Below, piece by piece: positions 42,937 through 53,831 of a stretch of DNA of 64,000 bases. The notes under the pieces were generated by a model, which saw only the letters and a list, made by a program, of their open reading frames with translations, ran no database searches and was not told the DNA's origin. A program made the translations under genes and the position numbers. The DNA lies in the NCBI GenBank assembly GCA_003339415.1, contig PDHQ01000032.1, positions 162,115 through 226,114 on the forward strand, read 5' to 3'. The DNA is from Ophiocordyceps camponoti-saundersi (nom. inval.) (Eukaryota > Ascomycota > Sordariomycetes > Hypocreales > Ophiocordycipitaceae). Position 1 is the first letter of the stretch. Every line of letters begins with the position of its first letter.

Positions 42937-44460
42937 GATTGCGGGTTGGGGAGAAGATGTATGTATTTTGGAAATGGGGTGATGAGGAGGAGAGCTGGTG
43001 TTGTTTGTATGGTAGGAGCCGGGATATCAGCGTTGGATGATCAAAGGAGGTGGTTGGATGATGATAGGAGAGCAGGAGGGGGGGGGGGGATGCAGTCTGT
43101 TTATAGTGACGGGAAAGGCAGAGGAGAGGGGGGGGGAGAGAGAGAGACAGAGCTAGAGAGGGCGTCCGATCTGGAGGAGCGGGAAAAGGGGAAGAGGTAT
43201 CTGATGTCTGGTAGCGGGCAGCGGGTGGTGGGTGGTGGGTGGTGGGTGGTAGCCTGGTAGAGGTAGTTGGTACAGGTGGTAGCTCCAGTAGCGATGGCGA
43301 GTTACGACGCAGTTATGACGCTTCGATCAGGCTTGCATGGTAGGAGGCAGGTACTGAATACAGGAGGGAGGAGGTATTTTTTTCTTTCTTTCTTTCTTTC
43401 TTTCCTTCTCCTCTTCCTTTTCTCTGCTTACGGCTGTGCATGGTCTCGTCTTGTCATGGATATATCCCGTAGTATGTCGTGCCTACGTGTATGTACATAT
43501 GTACGGATATAGCCTAGACAAGTCATCCATCCATACCTACCAGGTGATGAAAGAGCAAGTTCCCCCGATGACGTTCGGTTTTTTTCTAGTGAATGATGAA
43601 CGGTGGTGGGCATCATGGGTATCGCGTACCTAGTTTTGTGCATCGAGGTCGAGGCTTGGAGGCTGTATCGTAGGAAAGATGGGGTTACGATTTCCATGCC
43701 GGTTGACGCTAAGCGGTGATGGACGGGGAGATCGGCTTGGACTTGAACTAGGCACTAAGGGATAGTGATGCTGAAACTGACCTACCTGGATGGTTAGAGA
43801 CTAGGTAAGGTGAGGTGAGGTGAGGTGAGGTGAGATGAGATGGGATGGGATGGGATGGGATGGGATGAGGTGAGGTGAGGTGAGGTGAGTGCACGGATAG
43901 GTACGTCCGTACCTAGGTAGGTAGGTATCTACCACCCAAGGATCCTCCTCTCTCCGCAGAAGTGAAAATAAGGAATAGAATAGAATCAATGGCATCAATT
44001 ACCCGTAGCCTTTTCGTGGGCACTATCCGTACCAGTCTGCCTCGCTCAGTTGCCTCGCCTCGCCTCACCTCGATGGGGAGGGGGAGACAAGGCATGTGGT
44101 CAACAGTTACAGGGCAGACGCACGGACCCGATTCCCGATAGCCGGCCCCGGCTCCACCCCTCCCGGATCCCCCCTCTCTCTCTCCTCTCCCCCAGATCGG
44201 AGCCGCCAAAAGACACGCGCCCTCCCTTAGACAGACAACCAACCAAAAAAAACCCCCCCCGGTCACAAATAACAGGCGAAAGAGCGTCATAGACTCATGT
44301 ATGTATATTCTTTCGGCATTGGCGGGATTACGACCGTACCAAGTATGCATCTGATTTTATTCTTTTCCCCTTGGCCCTTTGGACCATCGATTTCTAAGCA
44401 TCGCCATCTAACCTCTCTTCCTACCTCCCTAGATACATGCATACATACACACGCATTCGC
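42937..44460. other. Intergenic region with pentanucleotide and tetranucleotide repeats
   Basis: This 1.5 kb stretch contains the promoter of the 69-residue protein (TTTATAG near 43100 on the plus strand reads CTATAAA on the minus strand, about 165 bases upstream of its ATG), a TTTC run (43380-43405), the GGTGA/GGGAT repeat array and GTAG repeats (43910-43930). No coding region is supported. Confidence 0.5.
43808..43890. repeat. GGTGA / GGGAT pentanucleotide array
   Basis: About sixteen tandem pentamers change from GGTGA to GAGAT to GGGAT and back to GGTGA, giving a symmetric block of about 80 bases. Confidence 0.85.
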
Positions 44461-46037
44461 TCACTCCTTCTCCAGCCGCACCGCAGGATTCCTCTCGATA
44501 AATCCAAGATCCACCTTGTGACCGAGAAGCTCGCGGATGTTCGAAATGCCGTACTTGATCATCGTCGGCCGTTCCAGGCTCAGCCCCCATCCAAACACCC
44601 GCATCTCTCGCGGCAGGCCCATGGCCTCCAGCATCTCGGGCCGGAACATGCCCGAGTTCCCAATCTCCACCAGCTTCTTCAGCCCGGCGTGGTAGCTAAA
44701 CACCTCCATGCTGGGCTCCGTATAAGGGTTGTAGGCCGGCTTGAACCTGAGGTCGGATATGCCCATCTTGCCGAAGAAGACTTCCATAAACTCCATCAAC
44801 CCCCCGAGCGAGAGCCCGTAGTCGGCGATGACGCCCTCCACCTGGTGGAACTCGGCCAGGTGAGTAGCGTCCACCGTCTCGTTTCGGAAGACGCGGTCGA
44901 TGGAAAAATACCGTGCCGGTGCGGGACGTCCGTCCGGTCCTTTCGTAGACGCCAGTCGGTGCAGCATCGCCGCTGAGATGGACGTCGTGTGCGTCCGTAG
45001 CACCAGCTTCAGCGCCTCGTCTGCGCACCACGGGTAGCGATACCCTATCGAACCGTATTTGCCATCCTGGTGTACCTCCTTGACGTTGTCCCAGTACTCG
45101 TCCGCCTCGGGCTTACCCGCCACTTTGGGATCCGAGATGTAAAAGGTGTCTTGCAAGTCGCGCGCCGGGTGCTGCTGCGGTACGAAGAGAGCGTCGAAAT
45201 TCCAGAAGCCCGTCTCGACGTACTTGTTGGTCGCCATCTCCTCGAACCCCATCTCGAAGAAGATCTGCCGGAACTCGTGCCGCACCTTGTTGAGCGGATG
45301 AAGCGCCCCCGCGTTCTGATCCGCCCCCAGGGCCTTAAAGTTGTACGGCTTAAAGGTCGCCGTCTTCCAACCACCCGATGCCAGCATGTCGGCCGTCAAA
45401 TCCGTCTCCTCCTTGGGCATCTCCAACGCAAACTTGGGCCCCTGCGCTATCCGAAAGGTAATCACCTTTTGCATCCGAATCAGCTTCCGCTTCCTGAGGT
45501 CACTGAGAACTTTGCCATCCCCCGTCCTGGACTCCTTGATTTGCTGCAGCTGAGCGCGCGTCGTGTCTTGCACCGAATCCGCCTGCGTGCCCGCCTCCCC
45601 CGTCAGTCCAATTGGTCACGCCCTGCGTCGGATAGAAGCCTACCTACGGTGGCTATGAGCTTGCCGTCCTTGCTTTTGGAGATCCATTTTTCCCGAAAGG
45701 CCTTTCCCTGACCCAGCTTGGTGACGTTCTTGTCGCCGATGGCCGCCTCCAGCTCCTGCACCGTCAGGCCGTCCATGGCATTCTTTAGCGCCTCAAACAC
45801 CCGCGCCTCGTGGCTGCCATGTGCCGCGATCTGCTCCGCTTCCGCTTCCAACAGGGCCTCTTCGCGCTCGATGGGCTCGTACGTAATCATTGACCGCGAC
45901 CCGAGCCGGTCCAGAGCGCTCTTGAGCTCCTGGAAAGGCGTGTCGGGAAAGGCTTGAGCCGACGCCAACGGGCTCTTCTCCGACAAGGCCTGTAGGATCT
46001 GCTCGGGCAGCGATGCCGGACTCGGAGACGACGCCAT
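44461..46037 (-). CDS. FRS2: Cytosolic phenylalanyl-tRNA synthetase alpha subunit
   Basis: Exons 46037-45648 and 45582-44461 give 503 residues, the same length as yeast Frs2. The enzyme charges tRNA-Phe as an alpha2beta2 tetramer in the cytosol. The N-terminal DNA-binding-like helical domains (residues 1-150) are followed by the class II catalytic core, with [39 protein letters not shown], motif 2 [20 protein letters not shown], and motif 3 near [16 protein letters not shown]. Intron 45583-45647 (GTAGGT…GCAG) is in phase 0. It shares a divergent promoter with the Dsc4 gene. Assignment is firm. Confidence 0.96.
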
Positions 46038-46586
46038 TGTATATTTCGTAGCTGTTCTTTCGTAGCGCCTACCGCTGCAAGCAGAGCGCGCCTCTGCCTC
46101 TTGTCGTCTTCGTCGTCGTGACTCAATCGCCAAGCCTCTTTTTTCTTTGACAGCTCGATGGCTTGGCCGAAGTTGGCCCACACCTCTCCCTCCATCGGCA
46201 ATTCGGAATTACTATTAGTCCAGCGCACCACAGTGAGTGAGTCCTCAGTCCTCACTCCTCAGGGAGAGAGATCCTCCCGTCAGCGTCCTCGATATTTGCC
46301 GTCTTCGACACACGAGTTGTCTGTATATACCTCTCCGTCCCTCTCCATCCCTCCCTATTCATCCCTATCCATCCCTTCCTATACACACGTTCCTTAGTAC
46401 GAAGCGGCAGGCCATCGTCACCTTCATCCATCAGCATTCAGCATTCAGCACACCTCAGAAATTTACCCTCCTATCCTTCTCTCACACACCAAACAGCCCG
46501 TGCTCGGCTCGTCGCAATCCAATCTCAGCTCCGCATGACAAGCCTCGCCCCGTTCGCCAGCTGCTCATGCCGCTACTTCGGCTCCC
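46038..46586. promoter_or_regulatory. Divergent promoter region FRS2 / DSC4
   Basis: This 549-base stretch lies between two divergent starts, with CT-rich blocks (46325-46400). No coding region of its own is supported; frames reading out of FRS2 continue into it without family support. Confidence 0.5.
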
Positions 46587-47661
46587 ATGACGAATGACAA
46601 TGCCTCGCCCCCTTGGTCGGCGCGATTCAACCGCTTTTCCGCTACTGACCGGGACGTCCACGATGGCTTCGCCAGAACCGAAGGCTTTGCGGAACCGCTC
46701 GTTGCCGCTTCGCCCGTCCGGTCGCGGCCCGCCTCGCGCCAACGCAGGAGAAGGAGGAGCAGGAGCAGCAAGAAACGGCACCCTGGGCTCGCCAAGAAAC
46801 TCGCATTCTTAACTAATCTTCTCAAGACGCTCGACACGGTTGTCGTTGCCGAGCTGAGTGGCCTTTACTATATGGAGTACGTTTCCTGCCCCCAAACCAA
46901 AGCTGCCAAGGTGCTCACTGTCTGCAAGGTGCTCCCTCTTTCGGCTGGCGCTTCGCTGCGTGGGCCACTTCATGTATCTATCTCCCAAGGACGAGTCCTT
47001 TCCCATATTCATGCCGGCGACCATCGTTCACGTCTTGTTCATCTTCATTCCCAACATCATCTGCATCATCTTGCATCTCTTCGGAACCCTACCGCTCGGA
47101 CCCGACTACAATAGAGGATACCAACACGGGGGAACCGTCATCGATTTCATCGGCCACACAACTCCCATCTACCGATCATACTATTGCCTCATAGACTTCA
47201 TAATTCTCTTCATTCAGTGTTTGATGCTGGCTGTTCACACGGAGCGAGAGCACCTGCGCGCCGCCCTCAAGACTTTCCGCCCCATGCTTCCCGCCGTCGA
47301 GGAACTGACCACCATCTCATCCGAGCATCTGGACGCGGAAGAGCAAGTCGAGACACGACCTACTCCTGCAGTTGTCTCCCATGACGATGCCGACATCGAG
47401 ATGCAACTGCTGACGCCCTCGTTGCCCGACGCATCGGCCGGCAATTCTCCCAGAGTTCCGCTTTCTGACGTCATGGCCTCGGGGACCGCGGTCATCGGCG
47501 ACTACGACATCTTCCAGTCCTTGCTGTCCGCGTCCATGGGCCTCGAGCGGACCGCCGCTCACTCTCTTCAGACCATCAGCTACGGAGCGACCCTGGCAGC
47601 CCTCCGAGCCCGCAGGAGAGGCGCCGCGCCGCGTGCTCCATCCCCACATCCTAGCCGGTGA
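46587..47661 (+). CDS. dsc4: DSC E3 ubiquitin ligase complex subunit 4 (DUF1746 family)
   Basis: Exons 46587-46876 and 46929-47661 give 340 residues. The protein belongs to the Golgi Dsc E3 ligase, which in fungi cleaves or activates SREBP-type regulators and removes orphan membrane proteins. The basic, Arg/Ser-rich N-terminus is followed by LLKTLDTVVVAELSGLYYME, joined by splicing to CSLFRLALRCVGHFMYLSPK; the join restores the DUF1746 signature. Membrane segments are visible at IVHVLFIFIPNIICIILHLF and CLIDFIILFIQCLMLAV. The C-terminal half is soluble, Ser/Asp-rich. Intron 46877-46928 (GTACGT…CAAG) splits a Glu codon after two bases. It converges tightly with RCL1: the stops are 56 bases apart. 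Confidence 0.9.
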
Positions 47662-47717
47662 AGGGCCGAGTCGATGATGGTCACATATACCGAGGACGCC
47701 CGGCTGTCTTGCTGAGC

Positions 47718-48932
47718 TCATGCCATCTTTTTACTTACATTGCCGACGCCAGTTCCCTTGACGGCAACAATAATATCCCCCGTGTCGTCCTCCACATCTC
47801 TCAGCCCCCAAGCGCTCGCGCCGAATGTCCGCAAGTCTCTGGCTAGCCGCAACTGGTCTTCGGTTCCGACGACGTCTCTACCCACCCTTAATCGCCCAAC
47901 ATCTTCCGAACCCATAGTCATGAGGATCAAGACGGCGCCGGCAGAAACGTGGCTCACGCATCCACCTTGCGCCACCGACTCGAGCAACTGATGCGCACAT
48001 CTCTTTCCGATCTCCTCGGGAACCACGCCTCCCGAGGGGGGCACCGCCACGTCTGCCGAGTACAAGACTCCGGCCGTGGTCGACTCGGCCACCAGACTCA
48101 GTCCGAAGCCGATGCCGAGGCGTCGCTTATTGCCCGCCTGGCCCGTGGCTACCAATGGTGCCTGGTCGTATTGCGCGGCCACGTGGATGTCGGCGCTGAA
48201 GGGGTTCAAAACCTCACGAGCGGCGTGTATCATGCGAGCGTTGTTTGAGGCGGAGACGCCAGTGCTGTAAGCGACACCCCTGATCCTCTTGACCCGACCA
48301 GGGCTTCGGTTCAGGTGCAGCGTCTTGGGCAGTCGTACCTGGCTGGCAAAACGCAGTTCGACACAGCCACCGCCGCCTCGGCCACCGGGGCCGGCGCAGG
48401 ACCGCTGCAGCACCCTGAGCTCGATCCTGACCGGGGGGATGCCGAAGAGGCCGAAGAGGGGTATGATGGCGGTCCGGAAGGTGTCGACGGAGACGTCGCC
48501 CGTCTCGGTGGCGGATGTGATGACGCCGGGACCGGAGAAGCGGACGTTCATGTGTGCTTTAGAGAAGGGCGCCAACAGGCATAGCGGCAGTAGGAAATAT
48601 GTAACGCCCCTCGTACAAGTGTCGGGAATGTTGTGCAGTATGACGTCGCCATCGGTTGCGCCTTGGCCGGCGACGGTGCCCGTTATGAGGCCCGGATGGT
48701 ATGTGATGGTGGTTCCGGTGTAGGATATCTGCATCGAGCTGCCATTGGTGACGGCCTCGAGCAGGCGTAGGAAAGAGACTTCATGGGGGGCGAGGCCCGG
48801 GTTCGTAGGCGACGCGCTGCGGATCTTGGAGATGTGGACGGGGCGGCCTGTGAGGGTGGCGATGGTGAGGCGTCGGCTGAGGTCGCGATGGCCCGTGAAG
48901 CGTAAGAATTCAGGACCTTGTTGAAAAGACAT
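47718..48932 (-). CDS. RCL1: RNA 3'-phosphate-cyclase-like protein Rcl1, 18S rRNA biogenesis
   Basis: Intronless, 404 residues. Rcl1 works with the GTPase Bms1 in the small-subunit processome and is needed for early cleavages of pre-rRNA in the nucleolus. The start FTGHRDLSRRLTIATLTGRP and LAPHEVSFLRLLEAVTNGS are family signatures, and the end (GTGVGNVSKKMA) also fits. The catalytic His of true RNA cyclases is not expected in this branch. A Gly-rich insert (GPGGRGGGG) lies near residue 200. It is divergent from the PPR-like gene and convergent with Dsc4. The start is the first ATG and leads directly into the conserved N-terminus. Confidence 0.94.
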   Translation of the reverse strand: MSFQQGPEFLRFTGHRDLSRRLTIATLTGRPVHISKIRSASPTNPGLAPHEVSFLRLLEAVTNGSSMQISYTGTTITYHPGLITGTVAGQGATDGDVILHNIPDTCTRGVTYFLLPLCLLAPFSKAHMNVRFSGPGVITSATETGDVSVDTFRTAIIPLFGLFGIPPVRIELRVLQRSCAGPGGRGGGGCVELRFASQVRLPKTLHLNRSPGRVKRIRGVAYSTGVSASNNARMIHAAREVLNPFSADIHVAAQYDQAPLVATGQAGNKRRLGIGFGLSLVAESTTAGVLYSADVAVPPSGGVVPEEIGKRCAHQLLESVAQGGCVSHVSAGAVLILMTMGSEDVGRLRVGRDVVGTEDQLRLARDLRTFGASAWGLRDVEDDTGDIIVAVKGTGVGNVSKKMA

Positions 48933-49511
48933 GGCTGTTTGGCGTCATTCGAAAGAGATCGCGATGTTCGACTCTGGCTCTCCTTGATGAAAAATGATTT
49001 TCTGCCGGATGACCTTGGGGGCTGGAAGTGGTAGGCGGTGAAAGATGGAAGGGATGTTTCGCTATCGATAGAGTGTTTTTTTGGTGAAGATGGGTTTTGG
49101 GGGTGTCGGAATAATGTTTTTCAGATTCGGCACTGTAGAGTTTGGCTCAGGTTATGAGATGGAGGAGATTGTGAAGCTGCGTTTAACATGATGTTCACTT
49201 TGATTCCCTAGAGTATGTAAGAAGATGTTGTATTTCATCTATTATATGAGCTTCAAGGAGCTGTATATACGTATACATACTGCACTAACATACATACACA
49301 CTGACCTGGAGATAGGGCGTATCACGGACCGGCACACCGTGTAAGTACATACATACGTAATACCACAAGACAGGCACCAGCCAATAAGAGAAGCCGACAA
49401 GACCGATCTTCAAGACCGTTTTTTTCCCCCCATCCGCATCTTCAAGACCTACTTCACTTTTCCCCCCCTTTCACCTCCAGCAACGCCTCTTTTCCCCATC
49501 GGCGCAGTAGC
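48933..49511. promoter_or_regulatory. Divergent promoter region RCL1 / PPR-like gene
   Basis: This 579-base, AT-richer stretch lies between two divergent starts. CATACATA-type repeats occur at 49265-49355. No coding region is supported. Confidence 0.5.
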
Positions 49512-52112
49512 ATGCCACGCAGGCCCCTGCTCTTCGACCGCTGGGCGAGAAACAGGTCCATCTGCCCGTCATGTCTGCACAGCCTGCAGCGAAAGGCCTT
49601 TTTCCATCAGCGGCGGACGACGACGACGACGTCTTACAAGTCAGCGACGAAGAAGCAGCTTTCACCCGGTCATGAATCGTCGCTTCGGCCTTCTGCTGAA
49701 GAGCTGAAGGGGTACATGGCGGAAATCAAGGAGCTGCAACGAGCGACGGCGCAACGGGTCACCGCGCAACGGGCTCCTACGCAGCGGGCTGCAACGAGAA
49801 AAGAAGCCCCGTCAGAAGAAGAGGACCAAGTCTCCGTCCGCTATTTCGAGGAGGACGAGGAGAAACGCATTGAGCTGGAGGATGAGCAGGCTTTCGATGA
49901 CTCGTTGGGCAAATTCGACGGGGCCGAGTTCAAGGATCTACTTCACAATATCAAGGATGCACTAGGATCGGAAAATGAGAAGGAATCCTTCCAGTCCGTC
50001 ATACGCGAACTGTGCGGCGACGTCGATAGCATCTCTTCCCTCGAAGACATCGAGAAGCTCGTGGCTAGGTCGGATGTCTATAACAAGGAGATTGACGCCC
50101 AGTTGGAAGAGAAACTCGTCGACTTGCCTCCAGATCTGGCGGATATGGTACGGGAGCAGTTCGCAAGCCTTGACGAAATCGAGGAAGACGAAGAAGACGA
50201 TGAAGACTTCGACGCGCCGCCGTATCACATACCCAAGAACGTCTGGAAACGGGCCCATCGCAAAAAGGTAGAGAGGCTCAACAATATCCTGACCAGCGTC
50301 AACCGCGACTTGGACCGGGGCCATCGAATCAAGAAATCCACCGTCACCTCCGTCTACAAGGCGTACTCGATAGCCCGGCAGAGCCTGTCTCTCGCCTGGG
50401 ACAAGGTGCCCAGCGGCGCATGGAACCTCCTCTGGAAAGTACTCTCGGTCGATGAGTCCGTTCATATCCGCCGCATGTCGCACATGTCGAGGCTCGCGAG
50501 GGACATGATGACGGCCAAAGTCTCGATGAAACCTGCTCAGCAGCTGCTCGCCATGGAGGCCATCTTCGTCGACGGCGAGACCTCCGTGTCCGTCAAGAAT
50601 TGGAGGAAGAGCATTGCGTCGCTGGGCAAAGTAAAGTCGCCGCTGTATAAGGAGTTTTGGGAACTAGGCGTTCACATGTTCTGCCGGCTCGGCCAAGTGG
50701 ACGAGGCGATGTACGCGGCCGAAAAGATCCTCGTCAAGCGGCTCGACCCCCGTATCCTGATGCCCATCATCCACACCCTGTCGGAGAAAGCCACGGACGA
50801 AAGCCGGGACCGAGCCTGGGAACTATATCGGCGGATGAGGACGCTTCTCGGCAAGGATATGCAGCTCGCCGACTATGACCAGGTGATTTCTCACTTTCTG
50901 ACGACGCATCAGACGGAAAACGCTCTGTACGCCTTCGTTGATATGATGTTTGACGGCTCCATCGACCTGAAGCAGCGAAAGGGGATGCCGTCGGTCGTGG
51001 CCAACAAGTATTTCCTCGGAAAGTGGCTGAAGCGGCTGATCGGCGCCGGAGACCTCGACGGTGCCTGGAGTGTCGTCGAGTTCATGCGATCCAAGGGTGT
51101 ATCAGCCGCTCCCATCCATCTCAACGGCCTCATCGGCGCCTGGCAGCGGTCCGGAGGCGCCGACGACGTGGAAAAGGCCGAGAGGCTGGCGTGGGCCATG
51201 GTCGAATCGCGGATCCGCTTCGTCGCCAGACGACGAGCGGCGGCCGCTTCTCCCGGCAAGGCCAACTACGTACCTGAGCAGCCGCCTCCGTGGCCGGCCG
51301 CGACGAACGAGACGTTTTCCCTCTTGGCAATCGCCTACTGCATTCGAAGCCTGCGGGAAAAGATGCTCCTCCTCTGGGACGCCTTCCGGGAAGCGGAGAT
51401 GAGCGGCGACGCCTTCGTCATGAACCAGCTGCTCGAGTCGCACATCCAGGCCGGCCGCCACCAGGAGGCGCGGGATATGTACCAATCCCTCGTCGTCGAG
51501 CAGGAAAAGGCCACGCCCGACCCTTACACCTTCAGTGCCCTGTGGAAGACGCTGGCCGTGAACCGTCTCCAGGTGTTGCCTGCCCGGATGCTCGCCGAGG
51601 CGACGGCAGAGGCGCGTCAGCTGTTCAAGGAGACGGTCCGCTTCCGGCACGTCTTTTCACCGCCGGATGGCATGGACGGCCAGCTCGCGCGCAAGATGCT
51701 GCACACCTTCCGCATCCTCGACGACAGGCATGGCTTCCTCGTGGCGCTTCACACCCTCGACAGCGTCTTCAACTTCGTCCCCTCCGAGACGCTGGCCATC
51801 GAGCTCACCATCGGCACCACAAGGCTGCAGTGGGACACCCGCAGCAGGCGCAGGGCCCTGCTGGTGGCCAAGCACGACATGGACAGGGATCTCGTCGCCG
51901 CCGTCGACCGTGGGCGTCCCGTCGACAACGCTGCCGAGGCGGCAGACCAGCTTCAGGGCAGGGCCAGGTCCGAGGCCCTCCTCCGTCACCTCCGGCGCAA
52001 GTTCAGGCCTGCCCTGGGATCCGATGACGAACTTGCCGTCCACGGCGCCGAGGCGGCGAGGCAGATGGGCGTCTTTGACTTGTTGGGCTTCGGGTCGGCG
52101 GAGGAGAAGTGA
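49512..52112 (+). CDS. Mitochondrial pentatricopeptide-repeat-like protein
   Basis: Intronless, 866 residues. The N-terminus is basic with scattered hydrophobic residues and no acids for more than 40 residues (PLLFDRWARNRSICPSCLHS), typical of a mitochondrial presequence. A Gln/Arg/Ala/Thr repeat (ATAQRVTAQRAPTQRAATRK) follows, then an acidic part. From about residue 370 the protein is built of helix pairs with the spacing of PPR motifs: GQVDEAMYAAEKILVKRLDP, GDLDGAWSVVEFMRSKGVSA, AGRHQEARDMYQSLVVEQEK. Fungal PPR proteins of this size act in mitochondrial RNA stability, translation or the mitoribosome. I cannot say which member this is. The start is the first ATG and gives the presequence. 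Confidence 0.8.
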   Translation: MPRRPLLFDRWARNRSICPSCLHSLQRKAFFHQRRTTTTTSYKSATKKQLSPGHESSLRPSAEELKGYMAEIKELQRATAQRVTAQRAPTQRAATRKEAPSEEEDQVSVRYFEEDEEKRIELEDEQAFDDSLGKFDGAEFKDLLHNIKDALGSENEKESFQSVIRELCGDVDSISSLEDIEKLVARSDVYNKEIDAQLEEKLVDLPPDLADMVREQFASLDEIEEDEEDDEDFDAPPYHIPKNVWKRAHRKKVERLNNILTSVNRDLDRGHRIKKSTVTSVYKAYSIARQSLSLAWDKVPSGAWNLLWKVLSVDESVHIRRMSHMSRLARDMMTAKVSMKPAQQLLAMEAIFVDGETSVSVKNWRKSIASLGKVKSPLYKEFWELGVHMFCRLGQVDEAMYAAEKILVKRLDPRILMPIIHTLSEKATDESRDRAWELYRRMRTLLGKDMQLADYDQVISHFLTTHQTENALYAFVDMMFDGSIDLKQRKGMPSVVANKYFLGKWLKRLIGAGDLDGAWSVVEFMRSKGVSAAPIHLNGLIGAWQRSGGADDVEKAERLAWAMVESRIRFVARRRAAAASPGKANYVPEQPPPWPAATNETFSLLAIAYCIRSLREKMLLLWDAFREAEMSGDAFVMNQLLESHIQAGRHQEARDMYQSLVVEQEKATPDPYTFSALWKTLAVNRLQVLPARMLAEATAEARQLFKETVRFRHVFSPPDGMDGQLARKMLHTFRILDDRHGFLVALHTLDSVFNFVPSETLAIELTIGTTRLQWDTRSRRRALLVAKHDMDRDLVAAVDRGRPVDNAAEAADQLQGRARSEALLRHLRRKFRPALGSDDELAVHGAEAARQMGVFDLLGFGSAEEK

Positions 52113-52411
52113 GATAACGGAGCACAGCGGTTGCTGTTTATTTTCTCTCTGTTTCTAGCCATACAGAGAAGAGATCTTCTTGACTCACTGTTACTTCCAT
52201 CGATCAGGAGAATGATCTCAAAGCCAAACGATTTCAGCAAAGCGATGCGCATTGTCTGTGACGATGGTCTTCTGTCTTCGAACATCTCCTTATCTCGTTG
52301 TTTGCTTCGCACCAAAACTCCGGCGCTGTGGGTATAAATGTATGTCTTTGGAAAAAGAGAAGGGGGGAGGAGAGGGAGAAGGAGGGGATCCCCAGGCCCT
52401 TCTTTCCCGCG
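52113..52411. other. Short convergent gap
   Basis: This gap of 299 bases lies between the stops of the PPR-like and TAF3-like genes. Nothing is seen beyond presumed 3' UTRs. Confidence 0.5.
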
Positions 52412-53436
52412 TCAGAGGAGGTCCATCTTATCGTCCTCATCCTCAATCCCAACATCAAGAAGATGACCCTCGGTAACGGATTCGTTCTCCGTGATTGAGG
52501 CAGGTGACTTTTGACTCGGAAGGACGCCATTAGGCTTCTTGTCTTCGTCTTCTTCTTCTTCTTCTTCTTCTTCTTGCTCTCCTTCTTCTTGCTCTTCTTC
52601 TTGCCCTCCTTCTTGCTCTCCTTCCTGTCCTCCTTCTTGTCCTCCTTCTTCCCCTGGTTCTTGTTCTTGTTCTTCTTCTCCTTCGCCTCCATGCGACGAA
52701 GAAGGCGGCAGCGGCGGCAGTGGCGACGAAGGCGGAAGTAAAGTCGAAGGCGAACGTGAAGGCAAAGGAGAAGGCGGAGGCGAAGGCGGCGGTTCAAAGT
52801 AAGGCCTACTCCTTCGCATAACCCATTCGTCGATGGAAGGCTCCGGCCCGCCTTCGACTTGTATGTCGCACGTTGCGTCGGCAAATCTTCCGATGAGAGT
52901 GCCGTGATATTTATTATCGTCGCCAGTTTTGCTGTGCTTCTTCTTGAGCGCTATTTTGTCCTGGTTAGCAGTTTTCCTCAGCACAGCAGGCAGACAAGCT
53001 GAAGAAAAAAGAAACAGAGACACAAATGAAGAGACAAAGAAAGATGGAGGCGGGTAAACGAACCAGCCAGGTAATCCGTAGCATCCGACTCCCCATCCCG
53101 CCCCATATCCATAAGCTCCCTCATCCTCGGCCCAGAGAACCAAGCCAAAAAGTCATCAAGGCCACGCGAATCCTCATCGCCCCTCCTCTCAGGAAGCAAG
53201 GCCCCGACGTCGCCGAGGGCGATGCCAATATCGGCAACGGTGTAGTCGCCGGGAGTGCCATGGTTGTGCGACGCGTGTCCGGCCGTGGCCTCGCAGAGGG
53301 CATACAGGTATCGAGCCGCCAGGTCAGTCACCGAGTCAAGGACGGCGCCCTTGGTCGCGTGGTAGCCCGTCGCTCGTAGAATCTGTAGCATCGACGGTCG
53401 GAGGAGGGCATGGAAGATGGCCGCTTGTCCCGACAT
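52412..53436 (-). CDS. TAF3-like bromodomain-associated histone-fold protein (TFIID subunit)
   Basis: Exons 53436-53064 and 52998-52412 give 319 residues. Residues about 5-80 match the bromodomain-associated histone fold as in TAF3: IFHALLRPSMLQILRATGYH, AVLDSVTDLAARYLYALCEA and DIGIALGDVGALLPE. In TFIID, TAF3 pairs with TAF10 through this fold. The second half is low complexity: Pro/Ser runs, then Gly/Gln/Glu repeats (EGGQEGGQEGEQEGGQEEEQ) and a nine-Glu run, ending in an acidic tail. No PHD finger is visible, as in yeast Taf3. Intron 52999-53063 (GTTCGT…TTCAG) is needed to keep the frame. TAF3 is the best fit; SPT7- or TAF8-type histone folds are the alternatives. Confidence 0.78.
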
Positions 53437-53831
53437 GGTTTGCTCCTTGGTGATTGTTCGTTTTTTTCTTTCTTCTTTCCTTCACTAATCAATCGTGAAA
53501 AGGTGTCGGTCGAGCGCCGTTTCATCGGATAGGACGAGTCTCGTGCATCGTCATCATCGTGAGCGCCTTGCTGACAAGAGGGAGTGTCTGAGAGGCGGTT
53601 AATGGGCGGGATAGAGGACGGGACAGGAAGACGGTATATGAGGCCTCGGGACGAGAAGAAGGAAAGGGTGAGTAAGAGAGAGAAAGGAAGTCTGGCTCCC
53701 TCACCAAGTCGGTTGGCGCCGCACACAGTGCACTTATTGTTTTATTACTAAGGCCATCATACAAGCACTACCCTGCACTTCTGCAACGACAACTCCTTGA
53801 GCACCCCCTTGAGCAACCCCTTGAACCACAC
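53437..53831. other. Intergenic region, tandem minus-strand genes
   Basis: This 395-base gap holds the promoter of the TAF3-like gene and the 3' UTR of the peptidase gene. No coding region is supported. Confidence 0.5.

Noticed and set aside
43913..44350. Minus-strand open frame of 145 codons near the Phe-tRNA synthetase gene
   Set aside because: The composition follows repeats and CT-rich DNA. There is no motif and no plausible leader.
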